The position numbers were made by a program, and so were the translations under genes. The notes beneath the pieces were generated by a model. That model saw nothing but the letters and a program-made list of their open reading frames with translations. It was not told the origin of the DNA and searched no databases. DNA of 64,000 nt from Halorubrum rutilum (GTDB lineage Archaea > Halobacteriota > Halobacteria > Halobacteriales > Haloferacaceae): NCBI RefSeq assembly GCF_024494565.1, contig NZ_JANHDN010000006.1, positions 62,001 through 126,000 on the forward strand, read 5' to 3'. This document shows, one piece after another, positions 43,163-51,753 of the stretch. Position 1 is the stretch's first letter; every line of letters begins with the position of its first letter.

Positions 43163-45289
43163 TTACCCCAGCAAGCGGTCGAGGAACCCTGGTGATGATT
43201 CGGTATCTTTGTTCTCACTCAGTTCAGCGAGGTCAATCCACTCTTCGAAGCCGTCTGGGTTCTTGATAATGATGCTCCGACCGCTCTTTTCTGGGCGCAT
43301 TTTCGTCGGGAGGGTTTTCCGATAGCTGTAGAGTTCGTGTGGCTCAAGATCGAATTCGGCGATGAGTCGGTTTTCCCGCCGATCGAACGTTACGTCACCG
43401 CGTTCGTAGGCTTGCTTCCACTTGCGCTTGCCAATGTTGTACTTCCGGTTGGCCGGCTCTTTCGGGAAGAATCGCGGAACATTACGGTCAGCACGGTCGT
43501 AAAATTCGAGAAACACCTGGCGAACGTCATCGACAGTTCCGCCGGCGTCGAGATATCGCTCGTCGGTTAGGATGCGCCATGACACATACGAGAAGATCGG
43601 ATTGCGGGCATCGAGGATTGTGTTGAGGTCTTCTTGCGCCTTGTAGAAGCCCTCATCCTCGGGATTCGATGGAAACGCGACATCGAAGTGAAGCATCTTC
43701 GCTCGGTTCCGGAACCAGTCATTCGGCCGAGAGTCGTTGCTCGTGAAGATGAGCGTCGGATACGCGACCTCATTTGATGGGTGCCACGAGTCTTGCCAGA
43801 AATTCCGCAGCGTATCGACACGCTCGATTTTTTGCTTGGAAATGTCGGAGACAACGTACGGGAACACCGTATCGATGTTCCGCAGCGATCGAATCTGGTT
43901 CTTACCGACATCGTCTGCGTCTGCGCCACCGCGAACGAGGTCATCAGAGATGAGCCGTAACACGAACTCCGTGAACTTATCTTTCCCTGCGTCAGACTCG
44001 CCAAAAATGTAGAGATATTGGAGCGCATTGTCGAGGGTAACGCTTCCGTAGAACTGCTCTGCGTACAGATTCACGAACGGCGCCCAGAGCCCGTAGAGAA
44101 CGCCTTCATAGAGATGCGCCTTCACAGCTTCTGGGTTGTTCGTTTCACCCCAGCGGTCGATTGTCTTGATGTAGTTCTCGATATTCTCAAGGGCTGCGTC
44201 GAGGAGGTCTGGATTGGGATCGTGGTCTGCGGTCAAGATACGGTGATGTTCACCGTGTTGGAGATGGACGCGGTGATTCTCCTCGTCGATCCACATTTTC
44301 GGCACGTCATACCGCGTTTGAAGATAGTTAGTGTAGCCCTCAACGGGTGTTGTGATTGCGTCAGCGCCGACATCTGCGCCGCGGCGCTTAAGATCGGTTT
44401 CCATCTGGTCAAGATAGCCGTCGGTTTCGTACCCTTGCGTCGAGAGAGTGATTGAGTACTCTGGGGTTTTTGCTGCAGTAATGCCCTCAACTGGTTTTTC
44501 ATCTGGTTGCTCGCCGTTAGTGTCTGTGTCGTCAGTTTCGATCTGCTCGGGATCGATGCTAACGACTTCATCTGCCTCTTCGGGGTCTTCGCTCACGCCC
44601 ATAACCTGATCTACCTCGTCGCCTAACGCTTCGAGTTCTTGGCCAACATTGGAGTGGATCTCGCCTTGTTCTGAGAGCTGTGTGTTGCGATTGTCTATCC
44701 ACAACTCAATACGGCGCTCAACCTCTTCTTCATCATCGAGTTCTTCCAGCTCCGCCGCGAGATCCTCCATGAAGATGGTATCAGCATACTCCTTGCGGTG
44801 GTGATCGATCCATTGTGTAAACTGTTGATCGAGTTGGCTCCCGACCTCTGTGTTGAACACGACAACGCTGTTGGTTTGGTTTTTCCAGCTGTTGTAGGAT
44901 AGATTTGCGCTTCCAGCGATGAGCATCACTGTATCGTCGGCCTCAACGATTCGATACAGTTTGGAGTGGACGACTTTTCGATTTTTGAGTCTGACAGTCA
45001 GCCTGTCTTCCTCGTAGTATCGCTCAAGTCGGCGGGCTACCGTGGCATCATCAACGGCGGACTGGTACTCATCTTTATCGCCGACGAGGACGTCCATCGT
45101 CTCCAGACTGGAGCCCTCTTGATCAAACAATTCGAGGAGTAGTTCGGGTGACTCACAGTACGTGACTGCGTCGATATGGACCGCGTCATCGAAGAAATTT
45201 GTAAATGACTTCCAGCTCTTGACGGTTTGCCACTCCATCTGTGCGGAGTTACCGAACCCGCCGAGGTTGATCGTCGTGTCCCAGTCCAT
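43163..45289 (-). CDS. Phospholipase D-like domain fused to a P-loop ATPase
   Basis: 708-residue protein. The N-terminal PLD-like domain has one HxK motif: H108-S-K110 followed by GSAN at 126-129. This matches PLD-type nucleases, which work as dimers. An acidic, coiled-coil-like linker (about 180-270) follows. The C-terminal part has a P-loop GESDAGKDK near 430 and a LIFTSN sensor strand, resembling helicase-loader or SF3/DUF927-type ATPases of plasmids and viruses. The ATG at 45289 is chosen; residues upstream cross the promoter. Palindrome site F lies 96 nt upstream. Possible roles are plasmid replication or defence. Confidence 0.7.
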   Translation of the reverse strand: MDWDTTINLGGFGNSAQMEWQTVKSWKSFTNFFDDAVHIDAVTYCESPELLLELFDQEGSSLETMDVLVGDKDEYQSAVDDATVARRLERYYEEDRLTVRLKNRKVVHSKLYRIVEADDTVMLIAGSANLSYNSWKNQTNSVVVFNTEVGSQLDQQFTQWIDHHRKEYADTIFMEDLAAELEELDDEEEVERRIELWIDNRNTQLSEQGEIHSNVGQELEALGDEVDQVMGVSEDPEEADEVVSIDPEQIETDDTDTNGEQPDEKPVEGITAAKTPEYSITLSTQGYETDGYLDQMETDLKRRGADVGADAITTPVEGYTNYLQTRYDVPKMWIDEENHRVHLQHGEHHRILTADHDPNPDLLDAALENIENYIKTIDRWGETNNPEAVKAHLYEGVLYGLWAPFVNLYAEQFYGSVTLDNALQYLYIFGESDAGKDKFTEFVLRLISDDLVRGGADADDVGKNQIRSLRNIDTVFPYVVSDISKQKIERVDTLRNFWQDSWHPSNEVAYPTLIFTSNDSRPNDWFRNRAKMLHFDVAFPSNPEDEGFYKAQEDLNTILDARNPIFSYVSWRILTDERYLDAGGTVDDVRQVFLEFYDRADRNVPRFFPKEPANRKYNIGKRKWKQAYERGDVTFDRRENRLIAEFDLEPHELYSYRKTLPTKMRPEKSGRSIIIKNPDGFEEWIDLAELSENKDTESSPGFLDRLLG

Positions 45290-45384
45290 TTGTTGGTGGA
45301 TTGGGAGGACTGGTAATAAGAATTGGCGAGGTGATTGGTCGGCTGTGAGGTGATAGCTGGGATTGACGCGCGATACCGTCACAG

Positions 45385-45425
45385 TTAACCAACAGATGGC
45401 GGTTCGATTGCCACTAGTTGGTTAA
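45385..45425. promoter_or_regulatory. 41-bp interrupted palindrome, site F
   Basis: Arms TTAACCAACA (45385-45394) and AGTTGGTTAA (45416-45425, one mismatch). It lies upstream of the PLD/ATPase gene and at the edge of origin field 2. Confidence 0.7.
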
Positions 45426-45577
45426 GATTGAAATCACTGGAAGGTGAGCCTAACAGGGACAGGGTTCAACACGGTCAGAGATATGTATAAAAAAGAATTC
45501 ATGAAGAGAATGTATAATGTGAAAACAAACGGCGTTTCTACTGTGAGCGGACAACGAGAGATTATTTCGGTAGCTCT

Positions 45578-46007
45578 CACACCCCATATTCGATATGAAA
45601 TCGGAGACTGGCGTAGCAGTTAGGTGACTTTCACACACCGTTTTCAATATGAATTTGGTTCTTCCACAGCGAAGATTGCTCTAAACCCAATTTCACCGTC
45701 TAATATGGCAGTATTAGTATTTTGTTCAAGCATTTCATCTCGAAGCACCTGCTGCTACTCCTCACGATGAGATCTCGTGGACGGGCTCGCACGCAGTGTT
45801 TTGGTATTTCATTTCGATGACGGGGTGTGTTGATAGGGCCAATTTCCGTGCTAGATGGTTTCATATCGACTGAGGGGAGCCCACTTCCAAGAAGATCGAC
45901 TGCGGCCAGGGCTCGGAGGTGGGATTTCATTTCGAAGAAGGGGTGTCTGTCTTGGTATCTAAGATTTCATATCGATAGAGGGGTCTTCACTTCGAAGTCG
46001 GTGTATG
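45578..46007. repeat. Origin-box repeats of field 2, family I
   Basis: Repeats with the core TTTCATTTCGA-N4-GGGGTGT or its reverse complement. Approximate positions are 45578-45602 and 45632-45657 (one orientation) and 45805-45830, 45859-45880, 45923-45948, 45963-45986 and 45985-46007 (the other). The change of orientation brackets an AT-rich stretch at 45660-45735. Confidence 0.65.
45660..45735. other. AT-rich duplex-unwinding candidate of origin 2
   Basis: AT-rich DNA containing TCTAATATGGCAGTATTAG and ATTTTGTTC. It lies between repeats of opposite orientation, the same geometry as origin 1. Confidence 0.5.
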
Positions 46008-46034
46008 ATCACGGAATTGGGTGGGAAGACAGAG

Positions 46035-46293
46035 ACACACCACTCTTGCAAGTGAAGACGAGAAACTGAGGTAGAGGGTGGAAGTAGAACAAGGCAGTCA
46101 AAGGGTCACGAATACTGATCTCAATACATAGAATCACTCTAAGTACAAACTACTACAAATCAATATGAGCAATACGTGTCAACGTTTTAGTTGAAACTGT
46201 GGACTGTTCCTTTGTTCAGTACTACTCGATTAGTATTTCACTTGTAACAGTGGTGTGTGTCTGTACCTTCACTTGAAACAGATGTGGGGGTGG
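46035..46293. repeat. Origin-box repeats of field 2, family II (upstream)
   Basis: Repeats with the core TTCACTTG-N-AA-N-AGTGGTGTG. Approximate positions are 46035-46060 (reverse orientation), 46233-46260 and 46266-46293. The last two lie just before the orc1 promoter, so they may also autoregulate the gene. The same family recurs after the gene. Confidence 0.65.
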
Positions 46294-46300
46294 TTTTATA
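46294..46300 (+). promoter_or_regulatory. TATA box of orc1 copy 3
   Basis: TTTTATA located 25-31 nt before the ATG at 46325, ideal for a leaderless archaeal transcript. Confidence 0.6.
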
Positions 46301-46324
46301 TGGCAAACACGAGAAAGTAGCGAC

Positions 46325-47551
46325 ATGCGTCGATTCGAGCGGAAGCAGAACATCTTCCGCAACAAGGACGCTCTTGGAGAATCCTACCGACCCGATCAAA
46401 TCGAAGAGCGAGACGAAGAGATCGAGGAGTACATGGATGCACTCCAGCCTGTTGTGGACGGTTGGGAACCAAACAACATCTTTCTATACGGTAATACCGG
46501 TGTCGGGAAGACTGCCGTCACCGACTATCTTCTCGACAGGCTCAAAGACGATGTTGCCGACTACGACGACGTCGATCTGGCAATTATCTCGGTGAATTGT
46601 AAGACGCTGAACTCCTCGTATCAAGTCGCCGTAGAACTCGTGAATAAACTTCGTCCTGCTGGTGGTGAAATCAGCTCGACCGGGTATCCCCAGCAAACCG
46701 TCTTCAAAAAACTGTACGGGGAACTTGAAGCGATTGGCGGAACGATCTTAATTGTCTTGGATGAAGTCGACTCAATCGGTGATCGGGACGAATTATTATA
46801 TGAACTCCCACGAGCTCGTGCTAACAATAACCTCGACTCGACCAAGGTCGGTGTCATCGGGATCAGTAATGATTTCAAATTTCGCGATCAGCTCGATCCT
46901 CGCGTTCAAGACACCCTTTGTGAACGAGAATTACAGTTTCCGCCATATGATGCGCCCGAACTTGAGAACATTCTCGAGTCCCGTGCTGAAGTTGCGATCG
47001 CCGAGAATGCCGTCGAGCAGGGCGTGCTGAAGTTCTGTGCGGCTCTCGCAGCTCGCGACAGTGGAAGCGCCCGACAGGCACTTGACCTCCTTCGCTTAGC
47101 CGGTGAGATCGCTGAGAATCGTGAGGTAGATCTTATTGAGCGAGACCACGTTGAGGCAGCACGCTCCCGTCTCGAACAGGAACGTGTGGAGGAGGGAATG
47201 CGCGAATTAACAACACACGGCCGTCTTGCGCTGTTAGCAGTCGTCTCGAAAGCTGCTAAGGAAGAGACGCCATCCCGAACCCGGGAGATTTACGAGGAAT
47301 ACACCGCACTCTGTGATTCCTCTGGAACCGACTCGCTCGCTCAACGATCCGTGCACAATCATCTGTCCGATCTTCGGATGCTTGGGATTCTGTCGGCCTA
47401 TGAGAACCGCTCTGGGTCCCGTGGGAACTACTACAGCTACGAACTGGATGTTCCGTTCACGAGTGCGATTGAGGCAATGTCCGACGTTCTGCGATTAAAC
47501 AGTGAGATAGAGACGATTCGGGATATCGCATCAATGAACAACGTCGTCTAG
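46325..47551 (+). CDS. orc1: Orc1/Cdc6 replication initiator (copy 3)
   Basis: 408-residue Orc1/Cdc6. Walker A YGNTGVGKTAV is near 54-64 and Walker B ILIVLDEVDSIG near 140. A sensor GVIGISNDFKFRD follows, then an arginine-containing lid and a C-terminal winged helix (AKEETPSRTREIYEEY and SVHNHLSDLRMLGIL). It should bind the TTCACTTG-type boxes that flank the gene on both sides. Together with those boxes it forms a self-contained origin. Confidence 0.93.
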   Translation: MRRFERKQNIFRNKDALGESYRPDQIEERDEEIEEYMDALQPVVDGWEPNNIFLYGNTGVGKTAVTDYLLDRLKDDVADYDDVDLAIISVNCKTLNSSYQVAVELVNKLRPAGGEISSTGYPQQTVFKKLYGELEAIGGTILIVLDEVDSIGDRDELLYELPRARANNNLDSTKVGVIGISNDFKFRDQLDPRVQDTLCERELQFPPYDAPELENILESRAEVAIAENAVEQGVLKFCAALAARDSGSARQALDLLRLAGEIAENREVDLIERDHVEAARSRLEQERVEEGMRELTTHGRLALLAVVSKAAKEETPSRTREIYEEYTALCDSSGTDSLAQRSVHNHLSDLRMLGILSAYENRSGSRGNYYSYELDVPFTSAIEAMSDVLRLNSEIETIRDIASMNNVV

Positions 47552-47684
47552 ACACACCACTCTTTCAAGTGAAGCCACCAATGTCGAGTAATTTAGCCTC
47601 TTCACTTGTAACCGCGGTGTGGCCAGTTCTACTTGTAATCTCTTGTGGTCGTGGTTCGGTTCACTTGAAATAGTGGTGTGTGAG
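47551..47684. repeat. Origin-box repeats of field 2, family II (downstream)
   Basis: Three copies of the TTCACTTG/GTGGTGTG repeat at about 47551-47576 (reverse), 47598-47624 and 47659-47684, immediately after the orc1 stop. Confidence 0.65.
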
Positions 47685-47704
47685 ATGGGCAGAGATCTCA
47701 GCGT

Positions 47705-48119
47705 CGATCGGTATCTGCGTACAGATTGAAGTCCCCAATATTGATATCGACTTCCTAAACATCGGTGAGGCAGGTCATGTACTCCCACAGGTTTTCCTCG
47801 TTTTAGTGACCGTGTTCTCTCCAGAGACGCTCCGCGAGGTCGGGATAGTGTCGGAGTTGGAGGACTTGGTTTTTCGCGACGAACGCGCTATCGTGGTAGA
47901 TGAGTACGATATCGTTGCGCTTGACGTTCCACCACGCCCCGGCTACGGAGTCCCTCAGATGTGGATGAGATCGTTGTCAGATGTCGTCTGAAATAGTTCG
48001 AGGCCCTAGTTATTGAGGTTGGACTCAATATCCTCAATTGGATAACCATCTCGGATGAACTGTTTGTAGTCCTCGAAGGCGTCGTCGCGACCAGCGGGGA
48101 GGATCACGATTCTGGTCAT
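47705..48119 (-). pseudogene. Decayed reader-domain (EVE-like) gene
   Basis: The first 37 codons from 48119 read MTRIVILPAGRDDAFEDYKQ and hit a stop at 48006. Further along, the minus strand reads SVAGAWWNVKRNDIVLIYHD, then AFVAKNQVL and a WREHGH segment. Two in-frame stops follow. The NDIVLIYHD strand resembles the GDVLL core of EVE-type reader domains found at the N-terminus of McrB-like proteins. It looks like a truncated, inactivated defence gene. Confidence 0.45.
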
Positions 48120-48360
48120 GCTTGAGTGGAAATCACTAGTGGGAAGCAAATAATTGGCTACAAGTTTATTTACTCTGTTGAAATCCTAAGGAACTGATAG
48201 GATTGGTGTGCAAGATACAGAGGATCTATTCAGCACGAGAACTGCGTTATTTCACCCAAATATATCCTGAATCGGCCGATAAAATGTGGGTGCATACAGA
48301 ATAATCAGCAAGGTCTATTCGGATATCAAAGCTTTTTTTCATCGCCAACAGGGGGTCGGT

Positions 48361-48831
48361 ATGAGTCGCGAAAAGATCAACCGCTCGAACAAGGCGCTGA
48401 TTCACTGGGAAGACTTGCTTGACGACGTCAAGACAATTGCGTCGGAGTACGAGTCAGATGGCTGGGAAACGCTTGTACTCCACCCTGGTGATGTCTCGAC
48501 GGTAGCTGAGGGCAACACTGGATTCCGGCTTGTAGTTCCAAAATCCGAGTTGGAAATGCTAGGGGAGGCTGTCGAAGGAGATGAGGAGAGCTTCAACGAA
48601 TTTGAACTCCACCGTGCGCCCGCAGAAGACCTGTTCTTGTTCGTTGTTGTCGTGAAGTCGAGCGACCACAACCGGGCTATCTTTTTTCCGGCATATTACG
48701 ATCCAGAAACCGACGAGGAGTTCGTTACGGCGGTCCGCGAACAGGGATCAGTTTTCTCAGAAATAACTAATCTGGATCAATCGCAGCGGTATTCGTTTTG
48801 CCATGATGACCCGTCCCTATTTCTCCCGTAG
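48361..48831 (+). CDS. Conserved haloarchaeal hypothetical protein
   Basis: The start at 48361 gives 156 residues: NKALIHWEDLLDDVKTIASEYESDGWETLVLHPGDVS, then FRLVVPKSELE and an alpha/beta C-terminal half. The mixed acidic composition fits a cytosolic haloarchaeal protein. The family resembles unnamed haloarchaeal DUFs, but I cannot give a function. It stands alone between the origin field and the ABC cluster. Confidence 0.65.
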   Translation: MSREKINRSNKALIHWEDLLDDVKTIASEYESDGWETLVLHPGDVSTVAEGNTGFRLVVPKSELEMLGEAVEGDEESFNEFELHRAPAEDLFLFVVVVKSSDHNRAIFFPAYYDPETDEEFVTAVREQGSVFSEITNLDQSQRYSFCHDDPSLFLP

Positions 48832-48969
48832 TTATTCATAATCCCGATTATGCTGGCCAGATTATATACTATGTAGCTAGGCCAGCCAGACGGCCTAATG
48901 TTAAATTCAAATGTTTTTATAGTTAATTCTTCTAATTTTGCAGACGATTAATTTCCCATTTGGAAAACA

Positions 48970-48978
48970 TTTATTATA
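48970..48978 (+). promoter_or_regulatory. TATA box of the importer/catabolic cluster
   Basis: TTTATTATA located 23-31 nt before the ATG at 49001, with AT-rich DNA upstream. Likely the promoter for the downstream operon. Confidence 0.55.
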
Positions 48979-49000
48979 CTTCGCGACACCAGACGTAGTC

Positions 49001-50665
49001 ATGCGACCCGATAACACGGAACGTCGCAAGTTCCTAAAACTGGTTGGTGTAGGTGCGACTACTGTCGCACTCGCAGGGTGTACAGGCAACGATGACGCAG
49101 ACGGAAGCGATGGTAGCGATGAGACCGATGGCGAAGACGGAAGTGATGGAGGGGAAACGGACTTCCACTTCATCGCGGGCCAGGTATTCGGCACCCTCGA
49201 CCCAGCCGAGCAGGTAGACTACACCCAAGGGATGGCTGCACAGAATCTCTACGACGAGTTCGTCACGGTTGATCCGGACTCGCTACAGCCGACTGCCAAC
49301 ATCGCCGAAGAGTGGGATGTTGAGGATGGCGGTCAGACGTGGATATTCACCATCCGCGACGATGTGACGTTCACCGACGGTACAGACATGACCGCTGAGG
49401 ACGTGGCCTACTCAATGAAGCGGATGCTGGAGATGGAGGCTGGTTACTCGTCCTTCTGGCTCAGTTATCTGAATCCAGAGGACGTGACCGTCCGCGACGA
49501 GCAGACGGTCGAATTCGGGTTCAACCAGGCTTACGGCCCAGCGCTGGCAACGCTAGTCCAATTCTACATCGTTAACAGCGAGGTAGTTCAGGAAAATGAG
49601 CAGGACGGCGATTACGGAAATGCCTACCTCCAAGACAACTCGGCGGGGTCAGGTGCCTACGTGCTTGACGAGTGGGAACAGGGTAATTCCATTTCAACAT
49701 CAGCCTACGATGACTACTGGAAGGGATGGGATGACAACAGCTTCGACACGTTCCGGTCGACAGTCATCACCGAGCAATCGACTATTGTCAACACGATGCG
49801 TGAGGGCGGTGGCGACATGACTGACCAGTACATGGGGACCCAAGCCTACGAGGAGATGGACTCGTTCTCGAACGTTCGGGTACCAGAGGTCCCCCAACTC
49901 CAGTTGTTCCACCTGCCACTGAATACTCAGAAAGCACCGACCGACGATATCAACGTCCGGAAGGCGATCGCTTACGCATTCGACTACGAGAGCGCGGTTA
50001 ATGAGATAATCGGTGGCGGCGCGGTTGCCGCGGGGCCAGTCCCACGAGAGATGGCAGGTCACAATGATGATCTCGAGCCAATGTCTCAGGACCTCGACCG
50101 CGCGCAAGAGTTCCTCGACCAGGCGGAGTACTCTGTTGACGAAATCAACGAGATAGGCCTCGAACATGTAGTCGTAGCCGGAACCGAGCTCCAGCGGCAA
50201 GTTGGGCTGCTCAACCAGTCTGGTCTGTCGGAGCTTGGTATTGAAGTGGAAGTCAATCCCCAGCAGTGGGCCACAATCACTGACCGTGCCACCGACCCCG
50301 AAGAGACAGCCCACATCACGAATATCTTCCACACCGCGAAGATGCCTTCGCCGGACAGTCACACTTACTTGATGTACCACCCTGAGTCGTTTGGGTCGTA
50401 CATCTCCCAGTCGTGGTATTCGACCGACGAACTCGAATCAGTCCTCGAGGAGGCTCGCAGCACGCCAGACCTCCAAGAGCGCCTCGAAAAATATCAAGAA
50501 GCACAGGCACTGGTAGTCGAGGGGATGCCCAGCGTATTTATTGCGAACCCACCGTACCGCATCGGAATTAACGAGAATGTCGGTGGTTGGCAGTACCAAG
50601 GCGTGATGGCATTCGACTGGGACGTGCACTCGATGCACCGCGAAGGGGAGGGGCGCGCAGAATAG
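49001..50665 (+). CDS. dppA: Peptide-type ABC transporter substrate-binding lipoprotein (family 5)
   Basis: 554-residue solute-binding protein. The N-terminus has a Tat signal (RRKFLKLVGVGATTVALAGC) with a lipobox cysteine, then an Asp/Gly-rich spacer, typical of haloarchaeal lipoproteins. The mature part has the SBP_bac_5 signature region (SLQPTANIAEEWDVEDGGQ, TFTDGTDMTAEDVAYSMKR). It binds an oligopeptide-like ligand outside the membrane and delivers it to the permeases encoded next. The ATG at 49001 is preceded by a TATA box at the right distance. First gene of the cluster. Confidence 0.92.
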   Translation: MRPDNTERRKFLKLVGVGATTVALAGCTGNDDADGSDGSDETDGEDGSDGGETDFHFIAGQVFGTLDPAEQVDYTQGMAAQNLYDEFVTVDPDSLQPTANIAEEWDVEDGGQTWIFTIRDDVTFTDGTDMTAEDVAYSMKRMLEMEAGYSSFWLSYLNPEDVTVRDEQTVEFGFNQAYGPALATLVQFYIVNSEVVQENEQDGDYGNAYLQDNSAGSGAYVLDEWEQGNSISTSAYDDYWKGWDDNSFDTFRSTVITEQSTIVNTMREGGGDMTDQYMGTQAYEEMDSFSNVRVPEVPQLQLFHLPLNTQKAPTDDINVRKAIAYAFDYESAVNEIIGGGAVAAGPVPREMAGHNDDLEPMSQDLDRAQEFLDQAEYSVDEINEIGLEHVVVAGTELQRQVGLLNQSGLSELGIEVEVNPQQWATITDRATDPEETAHITNIFHTAKMPSPDSHTYLMYHPESFGSYISQSWYSTDELESVLEEARSTPDLQERLEKYQEAQALVVEGMPSVFIANPPYRIGINENVGGWQYQGVMAFDWDVHSMHREGEGRAE

Positions 50666-50731
50666 CGGCTGCCAGAGCCAACCCTAATTAAACACCTCAG
50701 ATCCTATCACTTCCAATATTACACGCAACTA

Positions 50732-51751
50732 ATGTCATACGTTAACTACTTGATTCGCCGTGCGCTCCAATCGATCCCGGTTATTTTTGGTTTGTCGATG
50801 CTGATTTTTGTCATTTCTCGGGTGATTCCGGGAGATCCGGTTCGGCTCGCGCTCGGCCCAGAGGCCAGCGATCAGCAGGTCGAGGCCCTCAAAACCGAAA
50901 TGGGGCTTGATGAGCCAATCCCGGTTCAGTACGTCGACTGGCTGATCGGCGTAGTTCAAGGCGACTGGGGAATGTCTCTGCGGACGAATAATAACGTATT
51001 CAACGACATTATCGCCCGGTTGCCCGCTACGTTCGAGCTCGTCGTCCTGACACTGTTCTTCGCGGTGCTGCTCGCGATTCCGTTCGGCGTCATCGCGGGA
51101 ACAAACAAAGATCACTGGCAGGACCATGTCTCTCGTATCACCGCGCTGTTCGGCGTCTCAATGCCACGGTTCTGGGTCGCTATTGTGCTCCAGATCATCT
51201 TTGTCGTCACCCTCGGGCTGCTTCCGCTATCGGGGCGGCTGAGCGATGGAGTTGAGCCGCCTCCAGACGTAACGCACCTCTATCTCGTCGACAGCCTGCT
51301 TGCGGGCCAGTTCGGGACGTTCGTCGACGCCGCGACGCATCTGATATTGCCGGCGTTCGCGCTCGGACTGGCAACACTAGCACAGGTGATGCGACTCATC
51401 CGATCGGACATGATCGACGAACAGCGCAAGGACTACGTGCTCGCTGCGCGGGCGTACGGCCTTCCGAACAACCTAGTCGAGTACAAATATATGCTGCGCA
51501 ACGCGTTCACGAGCTCGCTGACGGTTATCGGGCTTTCGTTTGGCTTCCTACTGGGAAATGCGTTCCTCGTAGAGATCGTTTTCGCATGGCCGGGGATGGC
51601 CCGTTACGGCGTCGAGGCAATTCTGTATCAAGATTTCAACGCCATCATTGGAGTCGTCATGGTCGTCGGTGTCGGGTTCGTGAGTGCGAACTTCATCGTG
51701 GACCTGCTGTACGGCTACCTAGACCCGCGAGTTAGACTGGAGGATCAATAA
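50732..51751 (+). CDS. dppB: ABC transporter permease (DppB type)
   Basis: 339-residue permease with the DppB/OppB N-terminus (YLIRRALQSIPVIFGLSMLIF, VIPGDPVRLALGPEAS). The EAA-loop region RAYGLPNNLVEYKYMLRNAF contacts the ATPases. It forms the channel with the next permease. It lies 66 nt after the binding-protein gene and 2 nt before dppC. Confidence 0.92.
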   Translation: MSYVNYLIRRALQSIPVIFGLSMLIFVISRVIPGDPVRLALGPEASDQQVEALKTEMGLDEPIPVQYVDWLIGVVQGDWGMSLRTNNNVFNDIIARLPATFELVVLTLFFAVLLAIPFGVIAGTNKDHWQDHVSRITALFGVSMPRFWVAIVLQIIFVVTLGLLPLSGRLSDGVEPPPDVTHLYLVDSLLAGQFGTFVDAATHLILPAFALGLATLAQVMRLIRSDMIDEQRKDYVLAARAYGLPNNLVEYKYMLRNAFTSSLTVIGLSFGFLLGNAFLVEIVFAWPGMARYGVEAILYQDFNAIIGVVMVVGVGFVSANFIVDLLYGYLDPRVRLEDQ

Positions 51752-51753
51752 AT

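Noticed and set aside
47680..47991. + frame of 103 codons downstream of orc1 copy 3
   Set aside because: The opposite strand carries a recognisable decayed reader-domain sequence over the same bases.
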